Shown: positions 23,640-36,000 of the stretch, piece by piece
Layout: each line of letters begins with the position of its first letter
Position numbering within the stretch: position 1 is the stretch's first letter
Assembly: GCF_030272615.1 (NCBI RefSeq)
Contig: NC_081415.1
Span: forward strand, 505,377,373 to 505,441,372
DNA length: 64,000 bases
Direction of reading: 5' to 3'
From: Cryptomeria japonica
Lineage: Eukaryota; Streptophyta; Pinopsida; Cupressales; Cupressaceae
Program-made: the position numbers and the translations under genes
Notes under the pieces: generated by a model
What the model saw: the letters and a program-made list of their open reading frames with translations, nothing else
Databases searched by the model: none
What the model was told of the DNA's origin: nothing

Positions 23640-24185
23640 AGACCCATTGGTGACTAATAGGAGCAAGTGGCTAGATTACTTCATTCAAAATGGCATGTTC
23701 AAAGGGAACTAATTATACATTTATAGGGGTCCAATGTGGGAGAATCTGATAAAGGAGAAACATTTTGAAGGATTAGAAAGACATTTTGGCATTGAAAAAA
23801 CCATAGATTTGGTGAATGAGAATTACTTTTGGCCCCGAATCTATAAGGATTTCTAGAAACATGTTCAAGAGTGCAGGACTTGTCAAGTGGCTAAACGAAC
23901 TAGTCAGAATGTTAGTTTATAGATCAACCTCTTATTATTCCAAAAAAGCCTTGGAAGAATATCAAGATGGATTTTGTGCTATGATTGCCAATGACTCAAA
24001 GAGGGCATGACTCCATTTTTGTAGTAGTAGACTAGTTCTCCAATATGGTGCATTTCATTCCTTGTAAGAAGACTCATGATGTGGTCCACATTGTTCATTT
24101 ATTCTTCTAGGAAGTGATGAGACTACACCGACTACCATGAAGAATTGTTTCAAACTGAAATACCAAATTTATAAGAGATTGGGAG
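23640..24185 (+). pseudogene. gypsy integrase remnant, truncated
   Basis: The zinc-binding region is recognisable as GLERHFGIEKT, then NENYFWP and VQECRTCQVAKR (about 23770-23900). A degraded catalytic-core start follows around 23985-24110, ending in EVMRLHRLP and RIVSN blocks (about 24110-24160). Sequence then changes to the minus-strand copia element. The rest of the core, the C-terminus and the 3' LTR are absent. Confidence 0.75.
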
Positions 24186-25140
24186 ACCATGCCCACAAAA
24201 TATGAAATATCAGGTCTTGTATGATTCAAGTAGATGATACTCCCAACAAATAGTCGATATTTAGTGCCATCAACCAATGGTGAAGAGCACTTAGCCTTAA
24301 GTTTTAACCTTGAACAAAATGTAGTCGGTGTAGGCTTACAGTCAGCCATACAAAATATAAAGAGCATATCAAGTGCATACTTGGGTTGTCCAAGAAAGAT
24401 ATTTTAAGATGAATAAGTGATATCAACCCCCAAGAATTAATGCGAAGGACCCAAGTCTCACATAAAAAATCTATCATGTAGAGCAATTTTAAATGCAATG
24501 ATAGTGGATGAATGACCATGTGATCAACAAGTCATCAATGCAGAGAACCAAAAATGTGAGTGTCATCATGCTGCAAAATATATACATTCATATTAGAATG
24601 GCATTGAGTGAAACCAACTATCTAAAGGAATGATTGCATCTTGGCATGCCAAGATTGAGGAGCTTGTTTGAGGCTATATAGAGACTTTTAAAGTCGACAC
24701 ACAAGTGAGGGATCATGAACAAACCCATGTGACTAATCCATGTTGATTTACTTCTGAAGGTCACCATGAAGAAAGACACTCTTCACATCTATTCCATGAA
24801 CTTCCCAGTAATGGGTTGCAACTATAGCAAGGATAAGCGAAATGAAATTCATCTTAGCAACTGGTGCAAAAGTATCATAGTAGTCAATCCTAGGAACCTG
24901 GGAGAATCCTTTTGCTACCAAGAGAGCCTTATACTTATCAACTGAACCATCGAGTTTCCTTCCATTAGGAAGAGGGACTAAATCCCATGTGTGATTCCTT
25001 TCCAAGTAATTGAACTCTTCCTGCATTGCAACATCCCATTCATGAATACTTGAAGGTTCTTGAAAAGATTATGGATTGAAAGCTAAAGCAATGAAGAGAT
25101 TTGGAGCCTACTAAAATTGTGACCTTGTTATTCTAGTCTC
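24186..25140 (-). pseudogene. copia reverse transcriptase and start of RNase H
   Basis: 24748-25026 encodes MQEEFNYLERNHTWDLVPLP, VDKYKALLVAKGFSQV, DTFAPVAKM and the VKSVFLHGDLQ block, typical of copia RT. A short piece between the PLPNGRK and VDKYK blocks is missing. Further on, LCIDDLLIT (around 24520) stands for the YVDDLLIT active site. 24107-24367 encodes ADCKPTPTTFCSRLKL and TRPDISYFVGMVS, the RT/RNase H junction; only its part above about 24185 is copia, the rest reads through into the gypsy element. Confidence 0.85.
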
Positions 25141-25229
25141 TAATGGATCACCAAGCCAATCACCCATTGACTCAAATTTTTGGTGAGCACAAAGAGGCAT
25201 CGAGGCTAGAGAGTTTGGAGAAGAATCAT

Positions 25230-26526
25230 TTGATGAAAATAGGCCAGAGAATTGAGAGAGGGGGGTGAATCAGTTATCACTAATACTTGTAGCAATTTAC
25301 TTTAATCTCAGATCTGATAATTAACAGTGAAAGCATAAATCAACAACACAACATGAACACACATAATACCAATATTTTTGATGTGGAAAACCCAGTCAAG
25401 GGAAAAACACGGTGGGAACCTACCCACAATATGATGATACCTTGTTAGAAGTATATGGAATATTACAATGGGGAATGCACATGCATTTAGGCACACTGCC
25501 TAGAGCTCATTGCTCAAAAAAACAAAGGGCAACAACCCTGGGAAGGCTCATTGCCTTACAAATAGATTCAGATCACTTCCAGAAAATCATGAACTAAAAA
25601 ATATCATCCTCAATGCCTGGTTACAGTTCCAATTAAGCACATAACTTTCATACTCTTCTCACACTTCTTCCTTACTTTCGAATGATTAATACATTATTTG
25701 CACATTCCAAACATCTCTCACAATGATTATTACATTTATTTATACATGATATCAACCTTGGATCAATATCATCAAGGTCGACTCAACACATATCACCTAA
25801 TTACAAAAATATAACCATACACACTAAAATATCACATGCGGACCAAAACAATGTCAACTAAGACATAGTATGGACCTGAATCACTACCTCAACTATGAAA
25901 CACCTCCAATAATTAAGCATCAAACATCCACAACATGCTATAAGAATCATGTTGGCCAAGAACATGAAGAATACCACCGAACTAAAGAAAATCATCAATA
26001 ACGTGCTCACCGATCAATGCAAACCACCAACATGAATAACACACGATCTAGAAACATCTGCAAGCATCAAGAATTACCACAACAACATTCGTTCCAACTC
26101 AAATGACTAGAATCATTGTTATCATCGTACCAAACCTCAAGAACATTAATTGAACTAACTATCGACCTGAAAGATTCACTTGTGGAGCTCCAAGTCATGA
26201 ATCACTTGAATTGAGGACACACATCAATGTCCCAAACATATTCCTAGATCTGCAAATCAAGATATTACTATGCAGAGCAATGCAGATCAAAATACTACAC
26301 ACTAAAAATATTGAACAACAGAAAAACTGGCCACAACACAGATACTCATAACTCACTCAAATCTTCATGCGGACCTGAGAATCTTGCACTGAATCAAATA
26401 GAGATAATTATCTATAAACCCTTTAATTTGCAAATAATGATCATCAACATGCTGAACAAACTCACTAACTGAATACTACTGCCACACTGTCATAGACAGA
26501 GAAATATGTTGACATCAATGACAACA
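25230..26526 (-). mobile_element. LTR inserted in the copia element (SIRE-like family)
   Basis: Read on the minus strand, it starts with TGTTGTCATTGATGTCAACA (the complement of 26507-26526) and passes through the GAGCTCTAGGCAGTGTGCC and TGCATGTGCATTCCCC landmarks. A CTTGACTGGGTTTTCC block follows, and it finishes with a CTGATTCACCCCCC stretch near 25260. These match the LTR at 18253-19600 in order. Copia integrase-tail sequence resumes at 26543. No internal region of this family adjoins it, so it is most likely a solo LTR. Target duplications could not be fixed. Confidence 0.65.
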
Positions 26527-26542
26527 CATCTCTCAGATATCA

Positions 26543-27757
26543 TTAAAGCACATATTTGTAGCAATCATCCAAAAATCCAACATCATCTACCTCTAAATGA
26601 TGATTAGGATAAGAATGTGAATCCTCATCATCACTGTCACCATCTAAAGTGGAGGAAGAAGTCTCCTTATCAAAATTGGGAGGATTAAGATTCTCTAAAG
26701 AACTACCATCATGATGCAATGTCTCCAATGTGATAGTGGATGGAGAAGAGGTATGAGAAGAACTCTCCTCAAAATGAACACTCCACTTAATGAACAACTC
26801 ATGAATAGAGGGATAGAGAACTCTATACCCTTTGAAATCATTTGAATACCCAAAAAAAATGCAAGGCTTGCTCTGCAGATCCATAGCCTTGTATTTCTCT
26901 ATTGGAATATGGACTCATGCAAGAGAACCAATTACTCTAAAGTTCTTAACTATTTTTTTTTTACCAATCCAATCTTGAAAAGGAGTTACCCTCTTCACAA
27001 ATTTGTGAGGAACTTGGTTTTGGATGTAATACACACAATTGATGGCCTCTACCCAACATTGAGGTGCCAAAGACTTGCAATGAATCATACAATTGGTCAT
27101 CTCCTTTAAGGACCTGTTCTCATGTTCTACAACACTATTTTGTTGAAGACTATATGGAATTATGTACTGCATGTTGATACCTTTTGAGGCACAAAATTGT
27201 TCAAACCAATTATTAACATATTTTCTCACATTAATTGTACACGAAAACTTTATGAACTTCCTAGATTGTTTCTCTGCAAAATATTTGAAATCAAGAAAAA
27301 TCTCAAAGATCTCAAACTTTTGTTTGAGAAAGTAAACCCATGTATATCTAGAAAGGTCATCATTAAATGTCACTTGACATATCTAGACCTACTGAAAGAT
27401 GGTTGTGTAAATAGTCCTGCCAAGTCATTGTGTACCAACTCCAATAGTTGCGTAGCCCTTGCCTTTATCATACTTCTCCTTAGAATTTTTACCAAGAATG
27501 CATCCCTAAAAAACTCCATTAAAAAATTGAATATAAGGAAATCCTGAAACTATGTCTTGTTGATTGAGTTGTTGCAAGTGATGGTAGTTCAAGTGGCCAA
27601 ATTGTTGATGCCGCAAATAACTCACCTCATTTGCATGAGTGAGTAAGAAAATTGAAGGAGAGTCAAGAACAAAGTGCGAAAATTGATATGATTTGGATTG
27701 ATGATTTTCTTTTCCCCTAGAAATAGTAGACCCATTATGCATTTCACTGATTACCAT
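26543..27757 (-). pseudogene. copia GAG-pre-integrase and integrase remnant
   Basis: 27506-27757 carries the GAG-pre-integrase block (YLRHQQFGHLNYHHLQQL). 26915-27373 carries the integrase core: DDLSRYTWVYFL, FEQFCASKGINMQYIIPYS, and VVEHENRSLKEM, which covers the catalytic glutamate region. Then come a CWVEAINCVYYIQNQVPHK block and the C-terminal CIFFGYSNDFKGYRVL block (26543-26884) with an acidic linker. The first catalytic aspartate region is DD in this copy. Frame breaks separate the blocks. Integrase would insert the element's DNA into the chromosome. Confidence 0.85.
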
Positions 27758-27999
27758 TGTCTTTAGTGTGAACTCAACTTGCTTGCTAGAACTAATATGA
27801 GTGATATAATAATAAATAATATATTAGTTGATAATGTTAGAACACAAAGGACATCCTCAAATGTTCCTTCACCTACATCACCAAAACCTCACCCTTGTAC
27901 TTCAATAGGAGTGTCATCACTCATTTGTATGGTAGGCATAGAACATGGTTCTAAAGAGGTGAAATCATCTTTTGAAGAATCTATGTGGTGTGAAGCACC

Positions 28000-28726
28000 T
28001 TAGTCAATGATTCAAGAATTTGATTGTGAAGCAACAACAACTAGGGCCTTACCCTTTCCTTCCCCCTTACTATTGTCTTTGTCCTTAGAAGATCCCTCTG
28101 ATGAACTCTGTTTGATTGAATCGGGCACCTTGATATTATTCTTTTCTAGAAGACATGAAAGGTGATTAATTTCTTTTCTTTAAAAACAATTTATGTTCAT
28201 CAAGGCCAAGCCTCTTATAGTAGCAACACTTGACCTTCTCCTTCTTAGGTTGTTCACCTTTTGATGAAGAGGTCTAATTATCTACTTTTGAAGTAAGATA
28301 ATTTTGATCTTTGTTCTTCTCTCCTTAGTATTTTTGTTTTTGATCTTGCTTACTAGACCCTTTTTATTCTTTTGTGCCCTGATTTACAGGTAAGGCATGT
28401 GACTTTGAGGGTTTGATTTGTACCAATTTCAACCAATTTGTCCTACTCCCTAGTGAGTTCTATTGCAAATTCATCTAGAGAAAGCATTTTAAATGTGGTA
28501 CCCACAATATGTTTTGTAGCATAGAATGTAGAAACAAACACTGAATAGTTAGGACCAAGCTTAAAAAGAATAATCAAGATCAGTTGTTTATCACCCTTCT
28601 TGCTCTACACCGTTCCAACAACAATTTTATAGATTTGAGTTTTGTGAAGAAGTCTTGTATAGTCTCAAAATTGGTTAGACTCAACCCTATGAGTTCATTC
28701 TCCAATTGATGACCTCTTAACTCACC
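28000..28726 (-). pseudogene. copia gag C-terminus and protease region, badly degraded
   Basis: On the minus strand around 28200-28240 a CCYYKRLGLDEHKL sequence stands where a YYC-type CCHC zinc knuckle is expected, with ligands lost. Lysine-rich flanks fit a nucleocapsid. A protease signature between here and 27757 is not readable. Identification rests mainly on position between gag and integrase. Confidence 0.5.
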
Positions 28727-29372
28727 CTACTTACTAGAGAGGTTTTCCAAAGCGGTCCACACTCCATTTGGTGTAGTGGCAGATTCAATATGAAATAGAA
28801 GGTTAGGGGAGACTAACATACATAAAGTACCAAAGGCTTCATCACATTTTTTTAACAATTTTATCTTCTTTATATCATCCCGAGGTTCAGTTTCAAGTCC
28901 CATATTAACACAATGATATCCATGTCTTTTTGGATATATTATCATCTTATATTTCCTTTTAAAATATTTATACGTTGTTAAAAGAGGAACTATAGATACA
29001 TCCATGATAGTAGAAAAGAATATTGTAAAACTTAGAAAAAGTGCAGGAAAGAAGACATGCAATCTGACACCCCCCTATCCACTAGTCTTGAAAATCAGTC
29101 CCCCCAAATATTACAAAGTTGACACTTTTTGGATATATTAATACAATGATATCCATGTCTTTTTGGATATATTGTCATCTTATATTTCCTTTTAAAATAT
29201 TTATATGTTGTTAAAAGAGGAACTATAGATACATCCATGATAGTAGAAAAGAAGATTACAAAAATCAGAAAAAAGTGTAGGAAAGAAGATATGCAATCTG
29301 ACACCACCCTATCCACTAGTACTATTGAAAATCACCCCCCCCCAAATATTACAAGGTTGACACTTTATAATT
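28727..29372 (-). pseudogene. copia gag (UBN2-like) remnant with internal tandem duplication
   Basis: 28727-29062 encodes KKCDEAFGTLCMLVSPNLLF, then HIES and TPNGVWTALENL, a pattern typical of copia gag. A ~232-bp segment is present twice (about 28909-29140 and 29141-29372), so TTYKYFKRKYKM and the KRHGYHC block each occur twice. Gag would form the virus-like particle. Confidence 0.7.
28909..29372. repeat. 232-bp tandem duplication
   Basis: CAATGATATCCATGTCTTTT begins at 28911 and again at 29143. The copies stay aligned through the TTAAAAGAGGAACTATAGAT block, the CAATCTGACACC block and a poly-C-containing end, with roughly 8% differences by eye. It duplicates part of the copia gag and was formed after or during decay of that element. 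Confidence 0.9.
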
Positions 29373-30262
29373 AGTGCTTTTACAAGGCCATTTATCAAAT
29401 TACAATGCTTTCTGGGCCTCCAAGGGCCAAAATTAATTTTTTTATACAAATAAATCTAATTAAAAATCTAAAATAATTAGCCTTATAGTTGTGTAATACT
29501 CTCCAATACCTTTCCAACACCTATTTGTTTTTGGAAAATAGAGTTCCGAGGTGAAAGATAAGACTTGTTGAAGAGAAAAAGTGTAAAAGCTTCAACTTGC
29601 AATATTTGATAGAAAATGATGAATTTTTTAATAAAAGAAATGTGGATACAAATTTCTCATTTCCATCTTTCCATAAATTACTCATTTGTGAAAATTTGAC
29701 ACTTGAGACAAAAGTTATGAAAAGTAAAAAAAGTTACTAAATCTACCAGCCAAAAATAGCTCAATCCTGATTCAAACTCAATTTATGCAAAATTTATTGA
29801 CTTTATTAAAAAATTAAGAGATACCCAAATGCTTTTTTGATGCTGGGAAGTAAACCCAGAAATTGATTTTCCTACAAAGGAGTAGAAGTTGGAATTTGGA
29901 AGCCAAATAAAAATAGCTCCAGTAAAATTTTGAATTTTCCACTTTGATTTTTACTAGGTTCTCTAAACTCTAATTTTGGTGAAATAAAAGTTGCATTTGA
30001 CTTTCTCAAGATTTTTGGACACTTTGAAAATGCTTAAAAAAGCCTCTAATATAACCAAAATGCTACTATCATCCATAATAACACATGTTCATATATATGA
30101 ACCAAATTAACTAGAAGCTTATTTTTCTTTAAACTGTTCTAATTCTCCAGGTCACATGACAATGTAGGAGAAGAGCATACTTCTTAAGAAAAATAATAGC
30201 TATCTAATTGTCTTAAATTTGTCTAAAAAACAAGAAAAGCAATGAGCTATATCAGACAACAT
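29373..30262. other. Copia 5' leader and gag N-terminal region, not readable
   Basis: This lies between the copia PBS and the recognisable gag. No frame longer than a few tens of codons fits gag. It may include an unrecognised insertion, because ~900 bp is long for a copia leader plus the gag N-terminus. Confidence 0.4.
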
Positions 30263-30275
30263 GACTTTGATACCA
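30263..30275 (-). other. Copia primer-binding site
   Basis: The minus strand reads TGGTATCAAAGTC, one to two changes from the initiator-Met-tRNA PBS TGGTATCAGAGC. It directly follows the LTR end TCTAACA. Confidence 0.85.
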
Positions 30276-30816
30276 TGTTAGATTATGTGAGAAGCGAGAA
30301 TCAAGTTTGGATCTAATATTGGTCGTAGATCACATGCAACTCCAAGCAACAGATGATCAAAGATCAAAATAGCTGAATGAAGAGAAATTTAAAATGAGAA
30401 AAAAATAGAGACAAAAAAGAGAATTTTGATAAGATTCTCAATACTCTGATCCAGGTATCACTGAACTAGTGAAGTTGAGAGTAGAGTGCTAATTATATAG
30501 AAAAATAATAGCATGTACATCCAAGGGGTGCATTAACTCCTACTCCCCATAAAAAGTGGGAGGTTTTACCTAATTGATAAAATGCTAAAACATGTGGCAT
30601 AACCTCCTTACATGAAGACAAGAAGGGAGTTGTGAAAGTTGGCACATAAAGCTAGAAGAGGGTGAGAAACCCAACTACCCCATAAGTCACTTAGGAAATG
30701 ACAAAATAGTGGCTATGAGAGGTCACACAAGAAACTAAAAGAGTGTGTGTAACTCAACTACCCATGTGTGGGTGAGAGTGACAATTGTAGCTGATGTATT
30801 TCACCACACGTCATCA
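30276..30816 (-). repeat. 5' LTR of the copia element
   Basis: On the minus strand it starts TGATGACGTGTGGTG (near 30813-30816) and ends TCTAACA at 30276, next to the PBS. A TATA-like element (CTATATAATTAGC on the minus strand) lies near 30487-30499. The length, about 540 bp, is usual for copia LTRs. The partner LTR is missing with the rest of the 3' end. Confidence 0.75.
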
Positions 30817-31427
30817 TATTAACCATTCCTAATAACCTAAACAAGATTAAATAAAATATGTAGGAAAAATAAATACCCCTAACATAAGGAAAATACAAAT
30901 CCTAGGGTAAAACAACTTATTAGTGGGAGAAACACATGTCAAATCATGGTAGTTGAATCTTTAAAAGAAAGTTGGACAAATCATAAGCCTTATCAAGAAT
31001 TGAAAATGGTTACTCCAAGTCACCATATGCATTAAAAAACAACCTCCAATATGATTAAAATATATTCTGCCATACCTCGAGGAAGGTGACCAAAAACCAT
31101 GTTAGGAAAAGGTTATAATTTAGAGAGGGAAGTATTTAATAACAAATTCAAGAAGTCCTCATGACATGATTTAGAAGGAAAGATAATTTAGCTACAGTAG
31201 TAAGAAGAGGTGGTATCGATTCTAAATGGACATTTATTTTGTAGAGTAATTACTCATGCAAGGTATGAAGGGGTGAGTATGGAAACATGTATATTTATAT
31301 GAGTTGTGCTTATATAATACCATGACATGCATAGGGGACTCTCTTATCATCACCAATGTAACTAACAAATTTAATGAGTAACATTTGCATGGCTCGAGTG
31401 GATTCACGAGATATAGAGCATGGGAAA
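30817..31427. other. Spacer, no gene seen
   Basis: AT-rich sequence without supported genes. It ends in GGAAA (31423-31427), the left target-site copy of the solo LTR that begins at 31428. Confidence 0.55.
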
Positions 31428-31650
31428 TGTTGAGTTTTATGTAGTTCGAAAGGTGTGGTTGTGGAAGTCGCTTAAGTGCAGCTCATGTTGAGTGTTCAAC
31501 ATTAACATATTTTCTATTTTATAAATAGAATTTTTCCTATAGTTGTGAGGTTAACGCCAAGATAAGTTTTATGTGTGAGATAGTTTGAGTTATGTGAGAC
31601 AAGTTTCTTTTCTCTTGCGTCATGTAAGGAAAGTTTCAGTGTGCATCATG

Positions 31651-32740
31651 TGTTGGAATCAAGGAACACTGAGTGGGGTGGGGGGTGAATAAGTGTTCTG
31701 CAATCTTTAACTTTATTAAACTGTTCATTCAACCACTTAATGCATATGAACAAAAGAAAGATGCAAGAACATAAAGCAAATAACCACAACACCATAACAC
31801 CAAGATTTTTGTATGTGGAAAATTGGTTAAGGGAAAAATCACGGTGGGGATGAACCCACAATATAAGTGCTTTGTAAAAGTATGGAAATATTACAAAGGG
31901 GAATGCACATGCATTCAGGTACACTCCCTAGAGCTCACTGCTCAAATAAAGAAGGCTCACTGCCTATAAATCTATCACAATAGATTACTGGAGTATATGA
32001 ACTAAAAAATAACATCTACAAATTTTTAATGCTAGTTCCGGTTAAGCTCAATAATCACACTTTTCACATTTATCTTGTTATGCTTTGTTTCACTATTCTG
32101 TCACAAATCCAGAGCATAGATCTCTACTTTGCACATAATTTATCGCTACTATCTTTTCCATATTCAAAATGATTAATTACATGGATCTTATATATCGGTA
32201 AAATGAAATCTTATCCATCGTTAGTTGGCTCAAGAACACTTAGAATATTTACCAAATGTGTACACCTTGTCGGCAAAATCCGATCTCAAATACTAATGCA
32301 GACCAAAAAGAATTGTCCACATGCTTCCCAAATGTCAGCTAAACATACTCGATTACAAAATAATCACCAAAACTGCTCCATCAAGTCCGCACAACAATCA
32401 ACTACACAAGTCAGCTATACTGCACTGTTCAACCCAAAAACCAGTCCACCGAATCTTCTAACTTGCATAAAAATCATCACCGATGGTTGACATTCTGGAA
32501 TAAGATGTTCCAAACATCCAAATATCTTCCCTTATATCCACAACACAAAATATTCAACATAAATGAAATGCTAACCAAAACACTGAACTCTATCAGATTC
32601 TTTGTTCTAGCTTGTCGGACTCAATTAGATCTTCATTTTGACTTCCGGTATAAGAAAATCACTTATTGCGGATGGGATCACTGACTTGGGTTACCAAAAA
32701 TGACAATATCGAATGACCTAAGAAGTGTCTTATGCCAACA
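31651..32740 (-). repeat. 3' LTR of the SIRE-like element
   Basis: 1090 bp, TGTTGG...CCAACA, read as the 3' LTR because the polypurine tract adjoins its right edge on the plus strand. It aligns along its whole length with 37871-38937. Confidence 0.9.
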
Positions 32741-32752
32741 ATCTCCCCCTTT
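32741..32752 (-). other. Polypurine tract, with a second copy upstream
   Basis: The minus strand reads AAAGGGGGAGAT next to the LTR. An almost identical CTCCCCCTTTGACATCAATGG (plus strand) occurs at 32881-32901, about 140 bp further inside, resembling a duplicated PPT region. Confidence 0.75.
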
Positions 32753-33084
32753 GACATTGATGGCAACACTTAGTAAAAAATGACTAAGTGTGGAAATCAG
32801 TACCAAAAACTCAAAAATCAAAACTCCAAAACTTCCAAATCTTCCCCTAAGATGATTATAACATTTTTAACTTCCCTAAACTCCCCCTTTGACATCAATG
32901 GAAAAGGTAGAGATCCGCAAGCTAAAAATTTACACAAAACTTTGTATACAAACCGCATGTGTACAAATAGATTTTACTAACTTACATAAGCTTAAAGATA
33001 TTTGTAAAAGTGTTCTTCAACGAGCTTAAATGGATGTCCCAACCTTACTTGAGACACTCTAAGAATAATATGAGACCACTAAAA

Positions 33085-36000
33085 AGGAATGCCCACATCT
33101 CTGCCATTTGAAGATTTGAAGGTTCATTTGTGGCTATGGCATCCACAGCTTCCTTCAAAGCACTGAGCATTGTGTCCATCTTGGGAGTAGTTACACTCTA
33201 AAGTTCACTACCTCTACCAATGATCTTCTGCTTATCATGACTCAAGTTCTTAATTTTTTCTAGCAATGATATGACTCGAGCTTCCTGACTAGCTATAGAG
33301 GCAAACAATGGATCAAAAGACTAAGAAATCCTTGCCAATTGTTTCTCACTTTCATTTATTTGCTTCTCAACCTCCTCAACAAATTTAGAAAATAATAGAT
33401 AGGATTTGTAAACATTGCCTCCTTTGGATAAGGCACCTTGACTGATTTTCACACATGTGTCTAACAAAAATCTGTCATGAGCAATCATTTTCTTCAATTC
33501 ACTGAATCTCTTGTCATTGAATTCATTTCGGACCTTGACTTCAACCGACTTCTCTAAAGATTCAAAATGAGTACTTACAAAATTAATGAGGATCTTCAGC
33601 TGTCCAGAGGGAGAATCTGATGTGTCCTTTACAAATGTAGGCATTATCTTTTCTAGGACACCGAAAGAAAGACTTAGCAGCTCACTGTCCTCTATGTGAG
33701 ACTTTAGGATCTCCTCTCTTGCCTTAGCCTATGCAAATGATGCAAGCTTCAATTTTTGAATGGGAGAGAGAGTATCCAAGTTGATTGGCCCTTGGGATAG
33801 TGTCAGATCATCAAAGATCAATTTATATTTTTCAAGAAAGTCCTTTACATCCTCACTACGGTCTCTTACCTCAGATGCAATACCAATAATCTCAACCTTT
33901 TTGACCTCAATGTCAATTTCTACCTTGACCTCTTTTGGACCTTCATTATCAATTGGAGCTTGAGTGTCCATGGATGGCATGGTGTCCATTTGCTGATCCA
34001 AATGATTCTAAGTATCCTGAACCTCATTTCCTTTTCCTGTCTCCTCTTCACCCTTATCCATCACATCTTCCTTATGAGCATCTGCACCTTCCTCTTCTAG
34101 AATAGAGGATATGTTTACTTCAACTTGATCAACTTTTGATTGTACTTTTTGCACTTCCAGAATATATGAGACAACATCATATTGATTCTTTTCCAAAATT
34201 GGCTTCAAAATATTCTCAGTATCTTTAATTACTTCATCTATTTTCCCAATCACGAGCTTATTAATTCTGGTTTTGCTTCTAAAATGCTTTTGGGCTTCTT
34301 CGATTATTCTATTGAATTCCTCTACAACTATCAGAGGGCATAAATTGACTATCACATATTCTTTTAATCTTTCATCTTCTGCTTTGGCACTACCTCTTCT
34401 CATTTCCAAAAGGTTGTACAAGCTTTTAGGGATCTCATACATTATTTCTACAAGAGCCCTATTGAAAATGTTCAAATATTTTACTATGGCTTCTTCTAGA
34501 GTCCTTTTACCAGCATCATTAGATTTGTCATAAAATTTAGAAAGTGGTTTTAAGTTACCTTGCACTGTTATGGCCTCTTCAACCTCTTTAATTGACATAC
34601 TAGGCTTGTATGTATCCAAATTCACTTTCTTGTTGGCTTTCTCTTCATCAGAGGGCTTGACCTTAGAAGCTTTTGATGCTTTAGTGCCCTTGGAATTTAT
34701 TTATTTTACTGCCTCATCAGACTCAATTTCCTCATCATCCTCAACAGTGACATACACCTTAGAGCTTTTATCCTTCTTTCTCTTTTCACCTTTTCTAGAT
34801 GGCTTGGCTTGTGATTTGACTGTCTTGACAGAGCTAGAGGAGGGTGCAGTGCTTCTAGTCTATCTTGGCTTGGGAGCGGAGGCTTTCGAATGAGCTTTCT
34901 TAACTTTGAATGGCTCCCCTGCAGCTGGCATATTCCTCTTTCTAGCTTCTCGGACTGCTTCAACAGTAATCCCAATGTTGTCTGCATATTGTTCCACTTC
35001 CTTCCTCACCTTCCTCACCTTCCTTACAATTTCCAGCTTCTTGAATTGCTTATGTAGTTGTAAATCCTACACTGCAAATGTGCCAAATCTTTCTTCAGCG
35101 GGGTCTACTGGCTTGCTCAAGAGATGTTGAGCATACTATTCAAGAATTTGTTCGTTAACTTCATACCCTATGGGCATTATCAATACTGCACTTGGCTCCA
35201 CTACTTCCATCAGACACTGATCAGTGTCAACAATGAAGCATATTGTGTCCTTATACTTTTCAACAATTCAATTAGGTATTCTCTCCCTATCATGCATCAT
35301 ATTTTGAAATTTCTTGAAATATCCCTAGAGAGTAGCTTTTTCGGGCCTTGCTGACACTAATGTTGTATAACAATTCTCTTATCTGAACAACTACCCATCT
35401 GTTATATGCCCATTGAACCTGACCTATTCCCGGAACCTCATTCATGAAATAGAAAAATAGGCATAGGATCAAAGTACCATATTTGAATGTATTCTTCTTA
35501 TCCTGCTTTATCTTTAACATATTCTTCATCAATTCACTCTGGAGCAATTCACATAGATCATATTTCTTGTTTTCCTTGACCATCTCATATGATGCATAAA
35601 TAGCAGTACTAGATACAAAGCTTTCCCTGCTAGAGTGGTAGATTTTGTAACCAATCACCATGGAATCAAATCTCATATCATGCTCCAGTATGTCATTGAT
35701 TGTCATTTCCCTTTTGTCAAATTTTGAACCAGTTGTATCTATGACATCTAGTTCTTTACTAACTTCAATGTGGGCAGATCATTAGATGAGCATAGACCAG
35801 TTACGACCCTAATGGAATTCTTGGTGATCTTAAACGATTGTTTAATCACATAAATTCATCATGCATCCTGCTTGAAACATACTTGACCTGCTCGTGTTCA
35901 CCAAACACTGGGAATTTGACAAACTGCACAAAATTCTTCTCTTCCAGCACTTGGTATTCTAGTTTAAGCCTGAAATTCTCATCCAATATCTACTTGGAAT

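Larger units (their letters stand above)
19652..24185 (+). mobile_element. Decayed Ty3/gypsy element (chromovirus-like), 3' truncated
   Basis: A probable LTR 3' end at about 20269 is followed two bases later by a PBS, then gag, zinc knuckle, protease, RT, RNase H and the first part of integrase, all on the plus strand with many stops. The integrase stops near 24185, where the opposite-strand copia element begins. The gag and RT block order resembles plant chromoviruses, but the C-terminal region that would carry a chromodomain is missing. The LTR start at 19652 (TGTTATGATTC) is a guess. Confidence 0.8.
24186..30816 (-). mobile_element. Decayed Ty1/copia element, 3' truncated, with nested LTR
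   Basis: On the minus strand the order is LTR (30816-30276), PBS, gag, zinc knuckle, GAG-pre-integrase, integrase, RT and the start of RNase H, which is the copia order. It ends at about 24190 in RT/RNase H against the gypsy element, so its 3' LTR is gone. A second LTR (25230-26526) sits between the integrase tail and the RT. All coding parts contain stops or frameshifts. Confidence 0.85.
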
